The translations under genes were made by a program, and so were the position numbers. 64,000 bases of DNA from Datura wrightii (Eukaryota > Streptophyta > Magnoliopsida > Solanales > Solanaceae): NCBI GenBank assembly GCA_035772735.1, contig JASDFA010000018.1, positions 58,310,001 through 58,374,000 on the forward strand, written 5' to 3'. The notes under the pieces were generated by a model. The model saw only the letters and a list, made by a program, of their open reading frames with translations, did not search any database and was not told where the DNA came from. This document shows positions 33,712 through 46,187 of this stretch, one piece after another (within the stretch, counting starts at the first letter, position 1; the number at the start of each line of letters is the position of its first letter).

Positions 33712-33736
33712 GGCACGACGTGACTTTTGTAACTCC

Positions 33737-34636
33737 TCAAGCATCATCAAGGTATACTTCCTCTATTCTTTTTAATTCTTCCTCATCTCCCAAATACACT
33801 TTTATTCTTTGCCCATTTACTTTAAATCTTTTTCCTTCTCTTTTCTCATGTTCCACCACACCATAAGGAGATACTTGCACTACTTTGTAAGGTCCCATCC
33901 ATCTGGATTTCAACTTCCCAGGGTGCAACTGAAGTCTTAAATTGAAAAGTAGGACCAAATCACCTGGGCTGAACTCCCTTCTTGCAATCTTTTTGTCATG
34001 GTAGATCTTCATTCTCTCTTTATAGATGGCTGCACTCTCATAAACCTTAAGTTGGAAATCATCCAAATCATTAAGCTAGTTAAGTCTTAACTTGGCAGCT
34101 TTGTTCCAGTTCATGTTCAGCCTCTTTAAACCCCATAATGCGTTATGCTCTAGTTCAACTAGTAAGTGGCATGCTTTTCCATAAATCAGCTGGTATGAAG
34201 ATGAACCAATGGGAGTCTTATAAGCTGTTCTGTAAGCCCACAGTGCGTCATCGAGCTTCCTTGACCAATTCATCCGGGTAGTATTTACTGTCTTGGTCAG
34301 GATGGTCTTGATTTCCCTATTCGAAACTTCCACTTATCTACTCGACTGAGGGTGGTAAGGTGTGGCTACCTTATGCTTGACAACATATTTTTCCAATAAG
34401 GTTTTGAAGAGGCAATTACAGAAGTGAGATCCACCATCACTGATAATAGCTTTGGGAGTGCCAAACCTGGAAAAGATATGTTTCCTATGGAATGTTGTCA
34501 CGCTCCTGCCTTCATTGTTCTGTAGGGAAATTGCCTCTACCCATTTGGAGACATAATTCACAACCACCAAAATATACTTCATTCCATATGAGCTGACGAA
34601 GTCAATCCCCCATACATCAAACAACTCTACTTCCAA
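33737..34636 (-). pseudogene. E3 integrase
   Basis: Ty3-type integrase that would join cDNA to host DNA. The minus strand shows the catalytic triad: Asp in FDVWGIDFVSSYG, Asp in AIISDGGSHF, and Glu in EVSNREIK (D-D-35-E spacing region). PYHPQSSR precedes a stop at 34333, then LDDALWAYRTAYKTPIG and the C-terminal GPYKVVQVSPYG segment, ending in EEVYLDDA at 33737. Remnants of the N-terminal zinc finger lie at 34640-34800. At least two in-frame stops show that it is no longer made as one protein. It has no chromodomain, as expected for Athila. The stop is some 20 bp from the spacer hairpin that E4 split. Confidence 0.85.
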
Positions 34637-34639
34637 GAT

Positions 34640-35535
34640 GGGCGTTAGTGGTAACTCATGTCTACGAGTGATATTACCCTACCTTTGGCATTGATCACAA
34701 GACTTGGTGAAATCATACGCATATTGATGAATAGAGGGCCAGAAGTATCCACATTCTAGAATTTTATAGCCGTTCTGACACCACTGTGATGACCCCCAAC
34801 TGGTGATGAGTGACATGCCTCCAAAATGCTCAGCATCTCTACTTCAGGAACACACCCACGAATGATACCATCTGCACAAATGAAGAATAAATATGGCTCA
34901 TCAGTAATATCTGCGGGCATTGAATAAGAACTTCCTTTTCTGCTAAGGAGTTAGGTGTGCTGGTATCACATCACCAACCAAGTAATTTGTAAAGTCGGCA
35001 AACCAAGGAATCAAATCCTGCGATGCAGCTAGTACCTGTTCGTCTAGGAGGGCATCATTGATATCAAGCTCCATCCTCTCCTTTTCTTTAGACTCAATCC
35101 TGGATATATGATCTGTCACCTGATTTTCTATTCCTTTTCGGTCTTTCACCTCAAACTCAAATTCTTGGAGCAAGAGCACCCACCGAATCAATCTAGGCTT
35201 GGCATCCTTCTTGGACATCAGATATCTCAACGCAACATGGTCTGTATGAATAATCACCCTTGTTCCAAGCAAATATGCTCGAAATTTTTCAAATGCAAAA
35301 ACCATCGCCAGTAGTTCCTATTCTGTGACTATATAATTTTTTTGGGTTGTGTTGAGTGTTCTGCTTGCGTAATAGATTGGATGAAACATCTTCGCTTTCC
35401 TTTGTCCTAATACAGCACCAAGAGAGACACAACTGGCGTCACACATCACCTTGAAGGGAAGAGATCAATCTGGAGCTATGATGATAGGAGCAGTGGTGAG
35501 TTTTTCCTTCAGGCATTCAAAGGCCTTCAGACATG
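34640..35535 (-). pseudogene. E3 RNase H and connection to integrase
   Basis: Ty3-type RNase H. The minus strand reads MVFAFEKFRAYLLGTRVIIH, TDHVALRYLMSKKDAK and RLIRWVLLLQEFEFEV, including the conserved HTDH.AL block, at 34943-35305. Upstream text (35310-35535) holds decayed KKFNYIV-like and CEASDFALGA-like pieces in shifted frames. Downstream, CHSSPVGGHHSG-like text near 34780 is the start of the integrase zinc finger. It is part of the same broken pol polyprotein. Confidence 0.75.
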
Positions 35536-35537
35536 CC

Positions 35538-36809
35538 TCATTGAACATGAACTTTACCTTTCTCCAGCAATTTGCACAATGGCTGTGCAATTTTTGAAAA
35601 GTCCTTGATAAAGCGCTTGTAAAATCCTGCATGTCCTAAAAAGCTTCTGACTCCTTTTACAGAAATAGGGGGTGACAATCCTGCTATAACCTCGATCCCA
35701 TTTCCTGAGATTCTGTGGCTTAACACTATCCCCTCTTTAACCATAAAATGAATTTTTTCCCAATTTAGGACCGGATTTGTTTCTTCACATCTTTTCAGTA
35801 CTTTGCCCAAATGATTAAGGAATGATTCGAATAAATTGCCTACAATAGAAAAATCATCCATAAATACTTCAATAGTGTGCTCCACCATGTCTGAGAAGAT
35901 GGACATCATACAACGCTGGAAAGTGGCTGGTGTATTACACAATCCAAATGGCATTCTTCTAAAGGCAAAGGTCCCATACGGACAGGTGAAAGTTGTCTTC
36001 TCCAGATCTTCTCGAGCGATAGTGATCTGATTATATCCTGAATATCCATCAAGGAAATAGTACCATCCTCTTCCTGCGAGTCTATCTAGCATTTCATCCA
36101 AAAATGGCACCGGAAAATGGTCTTGTTGGGTACAACGATTGAGTTTCCTATAATCCATACATACCCGCCATCCTGTGACTGGTCATGTCAGTATCCACTC
36201 ATTCTTTTCATTGGGCATCACTGTAATTCCTCCCTTTTTTGGCACGTACTAGACAGGACTTACCCACTGACTGTGTTCTATAGGATATATCACCCCAACA
36301 TCCAACCACTTGATAATTTCCTTTTTGACAACTTCTTGCATTGGAGGGTTCAGGCGGCGTTGATGCTCTATACCTGGCTTACAATCTGGTTCAAGCTGGA
36401 TCTTATGGGTGCATATGCCTGGTGGGATTCCAATAATGTCAGCTATGGTCCAGCCAATTGCCTTCTTGTATATCTTCAAAATGTTCACCAAGGCTTCCAC
36501 TTGCTCATCTAACAGGTTCACTGCAATGATGACCGACAAAGTGTTGTCCTCTCCAAGGAATGCATACTTGAGATGAGGAGGTAATGCTTTTAGTTCAAGG
36601 ATTGGTGGCACCTCCACAGATGGTTTGGCCGGTAGTGTTGAACAGTTCTTTAAGTCCAGGTCTAACTTCTTTGGGCTGAAGTTATATGACCCTGTCCCAT
36701 TATAGGCATTAACCATATTTGTGTATTCCGGGTTTTCATCCTCTTCATCATTCATTATCACGGGTGCCAATGTATCATCAATCACAATTTTTTCCACAGG
36801 TGTTGGCAT
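35538..36809 (-). pseudogene. E3 reverse transcriptase
   Basis: Would copy element RNA into cDNA. The N-terminal linker begins MPTPVEKIVIDD (36809). Conserved blocks: WTIADIIGIPPGICTHKI, then IKWLDVGVIYPI, a stop at 36249-36251, a second stop, MDYRKLN, FPVPFLDEMLDRLAGR, FLDGYSGYNQI, TTFTCPYGTFAFRRMPFGLC, and the catalytic EVFMDDFSI (two Asp) at about 35850, then FLGHAGFYKRFIKDFS. The interrupting stops fit C-to-T change (a Gln or Arg codon to TAG or TGA). Only about 170 bp separate this from the LTR, so gag and protease are missing. LTR family matches E1. Confidence 0.88.
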
Positions 36810-36964
36810 CTTGCTATGGTTTATTGGGAAGTTTGAGTGAAAGCTTATTCCTTTGATGTAGCCTGAGAGTCACTAAAGAGAAATAAAGAAAAAACGTAAA
36901 AAGTGATGTAACCACCAATAAGTCAATTACAAGCTAATATCCTAGTTTCAGTCGTATTCCCTAG

Positions 36965-36980
36965 CAACGATGCCACTTTT
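36965..36980 (-). promoter_or_regulatory. E3 primer binding site (variant tRNA-Asp)
   Basis: Minus strand aaaagtggcatcgttg follows the LTR end. It shares the variant core tggcatcgtt with E1, which supports common descent of the two elements. Confidence 0.6.
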
Positions 36981-38571
36981 TGATAACGCTCAAACCACAT
37001 CTCTTACTGAAGTGAGAATCGAACATTGTCAATAAAGAACCCAACTAGAGGTTGGGGTCGAACCCACAGGGAATAGGGAGACTGGATTATAGGCGGTAAC
37101 TAAACTTGTAAGGGAGTTACTTCAAAATAAGGGGATTCTAAAGAAAATAAATAATAAAAGCAAATATCAAAATTCTGATGTTAAGTCAATATCAAAGGAT
37201 AACTAGAGTTTGTGTTCCCCATGAGTTCATAATTGCTTTGGGTATACACTCGTGATTATCATCAATATTTACCTATAGAACTGATAACTTAGGTTCATTC
37301 AAACGACCGACCAGTCCCTATTGAATGACTATACTCAATCACTCGACCAAGTCTCATGAGCGGTTTCAAACTATCCGTTATCACTAAATTCCAGATATAA
37401 CTATCCTGCGACCACAACTCAAGTTAATACGATGATCATCAAGATCAAGGCTCCGTTGTAATTCTCTTTTCCTAATCTCTACCTCTTCGACAAAAGCAAG
37501 TAAAGAATTTGGGAACTTCTTAACGTTGTGCACCATTAAGAATCGTTAAAAATGAAGAGAATACAATATAAGTGTTTGTATTGGTTTTAATATCACTTTG
37601 TGTAATCCTAGCTTGTTAATCCACCATGGTTCCCTCAACCCTAGCTACGGAGATTTTAGCCTCTCATAGTTGCAAGGTTGTGATTTGCATTCATAATTAA
37701 GAATAAAAATCACTACTTACAATAGTGATTGAGAAATACACTTTCTTTAATTACTCTGCAAAATCTTGTAAAACAAGTAGCAAGAACAAGATGAATTCAA
37801 GAAAAGATTGATCACAAGTTGAATAAACTCAATCCTCTCTTTCCCTTACTTGTGTCACTTGTCTATTGTTATCTGATTATCTAAAGAAAAATAAAACCTA
37901 AAACGTATTTATATAGATACAAGAATCCTTTTCCTAGACTAACTAGATGAATTTCCATATCTGGTGCCGCTGTCATCACGAGCCAAGGTACGATCAATAG
38001 TAGCTTCCTACGACTCATAGCTGCCTATCGTATCTTGCATTGTTGAATGATTTTCAGCTAAGTGTTAGATCCAGGTACGATTCGTACCTCCTTCATATGA
38101 CCCGTACTGAGCTCCCGAAGTTAAATTCTGAAACTTCGGAATTCTTCTAAACTTCAATATGACCGGCATGGTACGACTCGTACCTTCTTCCCACGGGTCG
38201 TACATTCCTTCCGTAGCAGGAGTCAACACTTGATGCAACTTTTCTGAATTTTCTCACGATTCCTTCATCATGACTCGTAGCATCTTGTCATGATCCGTAC
38301 TGAGACTCTTAGATTGCTTCTTTGCACCTTAAGCCTTCTGCAACTTTTCACGATTCTCAGTACGACTCGTAGGTCCTTTCTACGGCTCGTATTGTGGTCT
38401 GCACATTAAGCCTATTTTGCATCTTTCAGGCTTTCTTTTTTCATTTTTAGGTCCAACATTAATTCATCCTGCAATCAAAGGAAAAGTTCCTTATATACAC
38501 ATAAACATACCTAATTAATGCTATTTTCTTAGTTTTGAGCATTGAAAGTGTTGTTAACCCACAACACATCA
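36981..38571 (-). repeat. E3 5' LTR (family A)
   Basis: 1591 bp. The minus strand has TATATAAATAC (plus 37905-37915) about 65 bp after the palindrome array (37975-38400), which includes exact TACGACTCGTA at 38172-38182 and 38361-38371. Confidence 0.92.
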
Positions 38572-38576
38572 ATTAC

Positions 38577-40389
38577 TCATCATCACCGCACTACAATGGT
38601 GAATTTTCTCTTCATTGCTTGCATCAACTACCTTTTTCTTCTTTAGAAAATCTTTCATAAACTTTGCATAACCGGACATTTGGAGTAAAGTATCCACTAA
38701 CGGTATGTTAATGAACAACTTGCTAAACATGTCAACAAACTTTCTAAACTGGTCATCCTTCTTTTTCTTGGCCATCCATTGTGGATAAGGAGGTGGAATT
38801 CTTGATTCAACCCTGTCATCAATCGGGGCCTTCATGGCCTCATCATTATCAGCATGTGAGAGGATTTTAGCCTCCTTTCCCTCTCTTTGCTCATCAATCT
38901 TTTCTTCATTCTTTGGGGTTAATGGTGTTTTGTCGACTTCATCTTCTTCAACTAATTTCGGGTTATTAACCTCATTAGGTTTTATCGGAGCATCTCCAAT
39001 CACTTTTCCACTCCTAGTGACAATAGCCAAACATTGACCATCTTTCTTAGGATTAGGCATTGTGTCACTAGGTAGTGTTCCCTTCATCTGGGGGTTCAAT
39101 TGAGTTGACAAGTGATTCATTCGGGCCTCCAAATGCTTGATGGAGGTGGAGTGTGAACTCACTATTTGTGTGAGGTTAGACACCTCCCCTCTTAATTCTT
39201 TCACCCCACTCTCGGTTGACTCAACCTTCTTCAGAACTCTCGATAGCATTTCTTCAATTTTCGAATTACCTGCATCACTCACACCTGACTGATTGTGGGG
39301 ATTCCCAACCTTTGGAGGGGGAACGTATGGGTTCAAAATCTGGTGATAGCGATCACTCTCTTGGTTTCGCTCTCTATTACCCCATCTTTCATTCCTTTCA
39401 AGCCATCCTTGTGTCTGACGATTTCTCCAACCTTGGTTGTCATCCCTTGGGCGCCATGGGCCTTGGTTTTCTCCTAGGAAGCCAGGTCAAGGACCTCCCA
39501 TTTGGTTTCTCATATATTGGCATTCTTCTTCATATCTTGGAGGTGATGAATCTCTCTCATATTGTAAGGGACCTTGCATTCCCACGACATTTACCACATT
39601 TGGCCCTGCTCCCATCACGTGCTTGGTCATTAATTCTAGTTGTGTCATCATCTTGGTAAGATTTTCAGCCCGCTCTTCATCCCATTTCTGCAACTCAGCC
39701 GCCAATGCACTTGAACTGATCTCATGAATGGACACACTTGTTTCTCTCGTATGCCAAGCCCTATTGGTCTTCTTCATTCTGTCTAGGAGGGCTTTGGCCA
39801 ACCCATATGTTTGATCCATAATAGAACCACCAGCTAGGTTGTTAGCCACGGACTTGTTGATTGAATCAAGGGCCCTATAGAAGCTTTGGAGAAACACTCC
39901 ATTCGACAATTCATGATTTGGGCAAAGAGAAACCTTTTTTTTAAACCTTAACCATGCCTCATGTAAAGACTCTCCTGGTTCTTGCCTAAAATTTGTAATA
40001 TCATCTCTCAGCTGAAGCATCTTTGATGGAGGGAAAAAAGAAGTAATACATCTCGGAGGGAGTTCCTCTATCCACATTATTGCCTCCCCCATCAATGAAA
40101 AAGGAAACAGTCTCAACCTGATTGACTCTTGACTAATATTTGTTATATTGAAAGGCTGGCATATTTGTAGTTTCTCAAATGACGATTCGCATCCTCGCTT
40201 GGTTTTCTGCCATAGAGCCCCTTCATTTTAAACAAGTGAAGAATGATGCTTTGTGACGTGAAACACTGCATTCCTTACCATTGGTGGTAGATGAATGGCT
40301 CCTGCAACTTCTGGCATCACCGGATTATCTTCCTCGAGTTCCATGTTACCTTCCACTGAGCTATCCCCTGCTTGTGAGTGATGACTCAT
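38577..40389 (-). pseudogene. E2 gag (gag core and linker to protease)
   Basis: Capsid precursor of E2. The start at 40389 reads MSHHSQAGDSS. After a stop and frame change the core is SIRLRLFPFSLMGEAIMWIE, then a small deletion, FFPPSKMLQLRDDITNF, SLHEAWLRFKKKVSLCPNHE and ALLDRMKKTNRAWHTRETS. The linker is Gln/Arg/Asn-rich without an obvious zinc knuckle. The C-terminal part (38569-39336) has a coiled coil (IEEMLSRVLKKVESTESGV) and the conserved FSKLFINIPLVDTLLQMSGY before the protease. E3 cuts it after HHCSAV. It is about 35-50% alike by eye to E1 gag-PR and has the same plan. Confidence 0.85.
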
Positions 40390-40489
40390 GTAGTTATGAG
40401 ATCCTAATCAACATAGCAAACTCACGTTAAGTAGCTACAATGCAGAACTATTTCAACTTAACAATCAACACAAGATTATCAAGCGCTAG

Positions 40490-40506
40490 TCCCCGACAAC
40501 GGCGCC
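40490..40506 (-). promoter_or_regulatory. E2 primer binding site, tRNA-Asp
   Basis: Minus strand ggcgccgttgtcgggga, one mismatch to the tRNA-Asp complement, separated from the LTR end by a short T run. Confidence 0.8.
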
Positions 40507-40512
40507 TTTTTT

Positions 40513-43500
40513 TGATAACGTCCAAAATATATTCTTAATGCAAAGAATATACACAGCCGAAGTATCAAAACAAGTAACCCGATGAGTGTTGGGGTCGAAT
40601 CCCACAAGGACTAGGGAATGATAGTTACAAGTGTCAATTGAGAAATTGACATTAGCTTGCACCATGTAGATTTAATATAAAAACAAATAAAATTGGGGGG
40701 TTGAAATTTTCAAAAAATTGTATTGGGTGATTTAGTGAAATAAAACAGCAAGATCAGCTAAGTTGTCAACAAGGATCTAAAAGACTAGAGGCGTGGTGTA
40801 GATGAAATACTAACTAGATCGGGACATGCCAGGTCATCTCACGAGTTCAACAAGTGTAAATAGTCTCGGGAGGTGGGTAATTACAACTTTACAGCCTTCT
40901 AATTACCTCTTACTAGAGTTTTATCAAACCTTTAGTCACAATTTATCTCAACCCGATTTGATTTGGATTGGCAACTGCACTAATTTCTAGCTATTAGCTG
41001 CTAATAAGGAGTGAGAATGTAATTTCAGTTATTTCTAGCCCAATTTCACAATCTCTTCTCTATGCCCACTACTAAATTCTCTTCCAATACTTAATTATTC
41101 TTTTACAAGCAACAATCAAGCAAGAAAAACTAGACCCATATCATAATCAGTGGACCTTCCCTTATAAATTAAAGAGAATCTAATAGATTTACACTTATTT
41201 GAACAAAAATAAATATGACTATAGCAATACCCAATCTAATTAAGTATTCATCATAATGCATCTCTAGTTAATGATTTTAGTTACTCATAGTTAGGAAATT
41301 CAAAAACACATTCATCAATAGCATCATTGAATTTAATAGCAAGAGTAGAAAAATCAACTTCACAAGATAATCTCCAACAATAGCTGAAACTTACTAGTAC
41401 AAAGAAGAAATAGAGCAGAGTACTTTCTACAATTTTCAATCAGAATCTCCCTATCTCAGCTAAGAGAATGTTCTTCATCTAAAAGGGGAAACAATGATAT
41501 GATGTAATCTTTGTTCTCTCTTAATATCTCTATTTCTATCTCTCCTTCTGTCTCCCTTCTGTAAAAAGTACTTTTTCTTCCCTTTATATCCTGAAAATTA
41601 GGGCACTTTTTATCTCTTTTCCAGTATTGGAAGATTATACCCCCATGAGCACTATATTTTAATCGGCAGAGACATCGGTGGTTCGCCGGTTCTAATCTGT
41701 GAACTGCCAGGTATCTTTTCCGAATCCTCACCCAATTCCAGTGAATATCAGCGGTTCACCTGACATTTTGATGATGCTAATCTGTTAACTGCCGGGTCTT
41801 CAAGCAATTTTTCAGAAATTCTGGGTATCTTTCGGCGATTGAACTGGTGACTCGCCGCTGGAAAGTCACGAACCGCCAGTGGAATTAATTCTCAAAGGCA
41901 GTGATGTTCGGCCCTTGGCTAGAATTTCACCGGTTTTCCTCTGCAGATTGCTGATTTACTCTCACTCCCTTCTTTTTGCTTCATTTTTGTTCTTTTCTTC
42001 ACATTTAGTCATCTACACACAACAAAAGCAAAAAGGGCATAAAATCCAAATAATCAACTCAAGATCTAAATAAAAATTCAAGTTTTAGAGCTTAATGAGT
42101 TGGTAAATGTGATACCCCGAAAGGGACTAAGAATAGACATGAAAAGTGTAATTGGAAAAGTGCAGAAAAAACTTGCAAAAATATCACAGGACGAGAGACT
42201 TAACAACTCATGGTGGGATACCATGAGTCGTCGTGTGCAGTCGTGGGGTGGAGGTCATAAGGCAGTGGCGACGGATGACCTGAAGAGTCGCTAGGAGTGG
42301 CAACGACTCGTCTAGTTAGTCGTTAGGAGGGAGAAGCTTTGATTCTAAGGAAATTTCCAGTGAACTTAACGAAAGGGCAGGACGAATCGTTGGGTGTGGT
42401 GACGAGTCGTGATGTTGGTCATGACCTAAAGGTTGAGAAATTCCAATAGACCTGACGAATGGACCTAACGAGTCATTAGGTGGGACAATGACTCGTCAGG
42501 TAAGTCATGGCATCAGTTCGGGAAATTTTTCAGATTTTCTCAGGGGCAGGTTGGTAAAATCCCACACTCCCAGATTTAAAGTGATGTCATTTTGGGTATG
42601 TTTGGGGACGTTTTTAAGGATTTTCCTAATCCTAAACCCTCATTATCTATATCTCCTTCTTCCTCCTCTCTTCTCCAAATATTTTAGGAAATTCCCAAGG
42701 TGTTCTTTCAAGCTTCAAGGAAGCTAATCAAGTGGGGTTTTCATCTACCAGGTATGTGGGACATCAACAAGGATATCTTTTCGTACTTGTGCCTTAAAAT
42801 ATTTTCAATAAGAACCCGTCTTAAATTATTTAGAATATCATGAGCTAGGGTTTTGAATAATGAATAATTTCTTCCTCATCCTTTTCTAAAATGTTAATAT
42901 TTACTGAAATTATGGAATTTGTTTCAAATGTTGATGTGATGGGTTGTTGGGATGTGGATTATATGTTGGGAATGCATGAGGGTAACATGTCGATCAGAAA
43001 TTGTCTTGAGTAATGAACGGGTGTTTCTTATTGTTCGATTAACTTGCATATTCACGTATGAGAATGATGAAATGGTGGAAACATGGGCTGAATATATATG
43101 TGTGTAGCATGTTCTTCCTAAGTCAACTTGAGAAATGAATGTGAATTGGTTATGCCTTCGTTGATTATCGTAGAAATTCTTGACCATGATGAAAGTGTGG
43201 GAATGTTGCTTAATTAACCCTAATGATGTAATTATGACGTAGATGACCATGCTAAATTGAGTATGAGTTGTGGGCTTGAGTAATTGAAGTAAGCTATGTG
43301 GCATCACCATGTTTTAGATTAAATCGATTGGGTATGAATAGATTGCATCTCCATTGTTGAACTATGAAGCTTGGATGGATTCTATATTGTTTTATTTATT
43401 AAAATTATTTTTATAAAATCCTAGAATCTAAAACGCCGTGACTAGAGAGTTCATAAATGGAGTGATTGTGACAAGTGTGTGAAAGGGGTTGTGACCTATT

Positions 43501-44531
43501 TACATGAAGTTATGCATCCTTGATAGATTATGAGCCGAGTTCTATAAATCATGTAGGATCTTAAATTACCTATTGAATGAAGTGAATATGGAATCAAGAT
43601 GCCATGATAGAATAATGCTAGCACGAATTTATAACATGCTAATAATGTGATGTTAAAGCTAATGAGGAAGTTGGTTTTATAATAATATGAATCACGATGA
43701 TTGAGCTTGTTATTAACATATCGAGTTGTGAATCCATGCTTATTTGAGAGATAGCATTAATAGATGATAGTGGAGAATGTCAGCAACGCTCCCTTCGACC
43801 GTCAGGGACTCCCCTTTAGTCGTCAGGGACCCTCTCGATATCAATCATGGCATCACACTCTGTATTATTCCCGATTATTACTTTTTGCACATCAACGGTT
43901 GCTATAGTAATGCATGTCTTTATAATGTGGTTATATTAATTGAGTCTGTGAACCTCGTGTAAGATAGTTGTACTTCACTTCTATTACGTTGCTATTAATA
44001 TGTTTTATATTACTTCTCTCTTTCTAATATTATGAGTTACTTTACTTAGGCTTCTTGTATACTTAGTACATTCCAAGTACTGACCGCACACCTCTTGTGC
44101 TATATCGTTTTATGATATAGATTCAAGTCTCCAGGCTCCGCCGCGTGGTTAGATATGCTACCCCATTCTCCCAGCTTTCAGTGGCGAGTCCTCATCCGAG
44201 GACATGAGTAGCATTCTTGTTTTATTTTGCTTCAGTTTTCAGTATTTTGGAGTTAGCTGGGGGCCTGTCCCAACAATTCATCAATTTATTAGAAGCCTTT
44301 CAGACTTGTTAGACAGGATCAACGTTGTATTTAAATGTTATTAAGTTGTCATTTTGATTTATATCAGTTTCTAGTTAGTTTTTCCGCTCGTTCATGATGT
44401 TTGACATTTCTTATGTTAAGTGTATGCGAGGACTATGCCATGGGCCAACTTGGAGCCTCTCGGGGTTCCTTGTCCCGTGTCTATGATCCGGGTGTACTCT
44501 AGGGTTGTGACAGTAAATTACCAACTCATCA
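40513..44531 (-). repeat. E2 5' LTR (family B), split by a solo LTR
   Basis: Parts 40513-42107 and 44513-44531; about 1.61 kb after removing the insert and one gtaaa copy. TATA GGATATAAAGG on the minus strand (41582-41592); palindrome array 41650-41960. Confidence 0.9.
42108..44512 (+). mobile_element. Solo LTR of a chromovirus-like Ty3 element
   Basis: 2405 bp from tgtgatacccc to ggttgtgaca, flanked by gtaaa (42103-42107 and 44513-44517), with no internal coding region. This is the mark of a solo LTR left by LTR-LTR recombination. It resembles the LTR at 649-2715. It lies exactly at the centre of the E2 terminal palindrome. A palindrome array (ACGAGTCGT type) occupies 42190-42500. Confidence 0.88.
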
Positions 44532-44536
44532 GTGAC

Positions 44537-46168
44537 TAAAACAAACAGGGCATGGCATACCCGCGAGGCAGATGCAGCGGCTAGTACATAAGTTGTTGGT
44601 TTGACTGCAGACTAACGTAGAAAGAAGAAGAACGCGACCAGGAGTTGGTTCATATGCGCACATCGTTGGTTTTGCTTACAAAGCACATTATGGGAGCTGG
44701 AGCCAAAAAGGTGAACGCAGCGGGGACACAAGGATTGGTGCCGGGGGTAGACCACTCTGATTCTGAGGAGGAGGCAAATTATAGGGACAGCCAGGTGGGG
44801 GGTTTCCGAGCCAATGCCCAAGCGTTTGGACAAGATAATTGGCGCCAAGGGTCTGAGAATCAAGGTAGGAACCAATACAGAGATAACAACAATCAGAACA
44901 GGTACAGGGATAGAAGCCGAGGTCATGAGTGCGAAAGAGATGGAGAAGGAATGATACCACAATGATCGAGCTGGAGTATATATGCCTCCCAATGCACGAG
45001 GGGAGGAGGCTGGACAATCTAAGCTAGAGAGCATGATGGCTGAGATGCTAAAAAAGGTGAGGTCAATTGATGATCAGTTAATGGAAATCCTAGGTGATAT
45101 ATCGAGCATGGGTCAAAGAGTGGAGTCCCACACAACAGCTATCAAGCAAATCGAACAGTAGCTAGGGCGACTATCGGCATCACTGAACCCTGGACAGAAG
45201 GGTACACTACCTAGCAACACCGTCCAGAACCCAAAGAATGATGGCCATTGCATGGAGGTGATGACTAGGAGTTGTAAGGCCATAATTAATCCCCTTCTAT
45301 CAGTTGTAGTTAAAAGGAAGAAAGAGAGAGTAGTTGGAGATGATGAAAATAATGCTGAGATGGAAGGTGTTGAGAATGCTGAGTTACCTGAGGCCCCATC
45401 TGGTGAAAATGGGTCTAAAGTCGAACAAGGTGCAACACAGATTTACAAGGCTATCCCGAGACCACCGCCATCATTCCCTCAAAGGATGAAGAAGAAGGCG
45501 GAGAATGGTAAGTTCCGGAACTTCTTATCAATGCTCAAAAAATTATCTGTGAACATACCATTGGTTGAGGCGTTGGAACAAATGCCGGGATATGCTAAGT
45601 TCATGAATGACCTGGTGAAAAAGAAAAGGTCCGTGAGTTATGAGCCTGTAGATAATGTACACCACTGTAGTGCCATAGCTACATGAGTCCTGGCCCAGAA
45701 GAGGGAAGATCCGGGTGCTTTCACTATACCGTGCACCATTGGCAATGTCGAGTTCGCAAGGGCACTATGTGATTTGGGAGAAAGCATCAATCTGATGCCA
45801 TTGGCTGTGTTCAAGCGATTAGGCTTGGGAGCCCCCACACCGACTATAATGCGGCTACTGATGGCCAAAAGAATTGTGAAAAGCCAGTGGGGATCTTATT
45901 TGATGTGCTTATAAAATTCGACAGATTCATATTCCCAGCAGACTTCGTGATCCTAGATTGCGAGGTTGATTGTGTGGTCCAATCATTTTTGGGCGACCAT
46001 CCCTTATTAGTGGGAGGGCCTTAGTGGATATGGAAGCTTGCCAACTGAAGTTCATATAGAATAAAGAGGAGGTCACTTTCAACATTTGCCGGTTAATGCA
46101 GCAACCGAAGAAGTATAGTGTAGTCTCAGTAATAGATGATGAATCTGAGTTCCTTGATGAAGTTTGAG
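44537..46168 (+). pseudogene. E1 gag C-terminal part and aspartic protease
   Basis: Continues gag after E2 with KTNRAWHTREAD. A repeat of frame changes follows: MGAGAKKVNAAGTQG, an Arg/Asn/Gln-rich linker (44820-44960), a coiled coil (SKLESMMAEMLKKVRSIDDQ), GQKGTLPSNTVQNPKND, and FLSMLKKLSVNIPLVEALEQ. The protease has DPGAFTIPCTIG, catalytic ALCDLGESINLMP, a frameshift near 45880, and FPADFVILDCEVD. It stops at about 46168. No reverse transcriptase follows; the spacer hairpin starts some 20 bp later. Several stops (e.g. near 45162, 45686) show decay. Confidence 0.82.
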
Positions 46169-46187
46169 TAGTTAAGAGACTTGCTTC

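Larger units (their letters stand above)
22158..38571 (-). mobile_element. E3: Athila-like element with pol only, interrupted by E4
   Basis: Target duplication attac (22153-22157 and 38572-38576). Family A LTRs at 22158-23747 and 36981-38571 are each about 1590 bp and very alike. In minus-strand order: LTR, primer site, about 170 bp leader, reverse transcriptase, RNase H, integrase, stop, spacer hairpin (split by E4), 3' untranslated region, LTR. Gag, protease and env-like ORF are absent. Net length is about 8.1 kb. Confidence 0.9.
15045..44531 (-). mobile_element. E2: Athila-like LTR element lacking RT/IN, interrupted by E3 and a solo LTR
   Basis: Target duplication gtgac (15040-15044 and 44532-44536). 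Both LTRs end in a 25-nt palindrome. On the minus strand the order is 5' LTR (40513-44531, containing a solo LTR), primer site 40490-40506, gag, protease (split by E3), spacer, leader, env-like ORF, 3' untranslated region, polypurine tract, and 3' LTR (15045-16655). Net length is about 10.7 kb. Reverse transcriptase and integrase are absent, as in E1. Confidence 0.88.

Noticed and set aside
44612..45034. 140-codon minus-strand frame
   Set aside because: It is antisense to E1 gag linker sequence, which has homologous sense text in E2.
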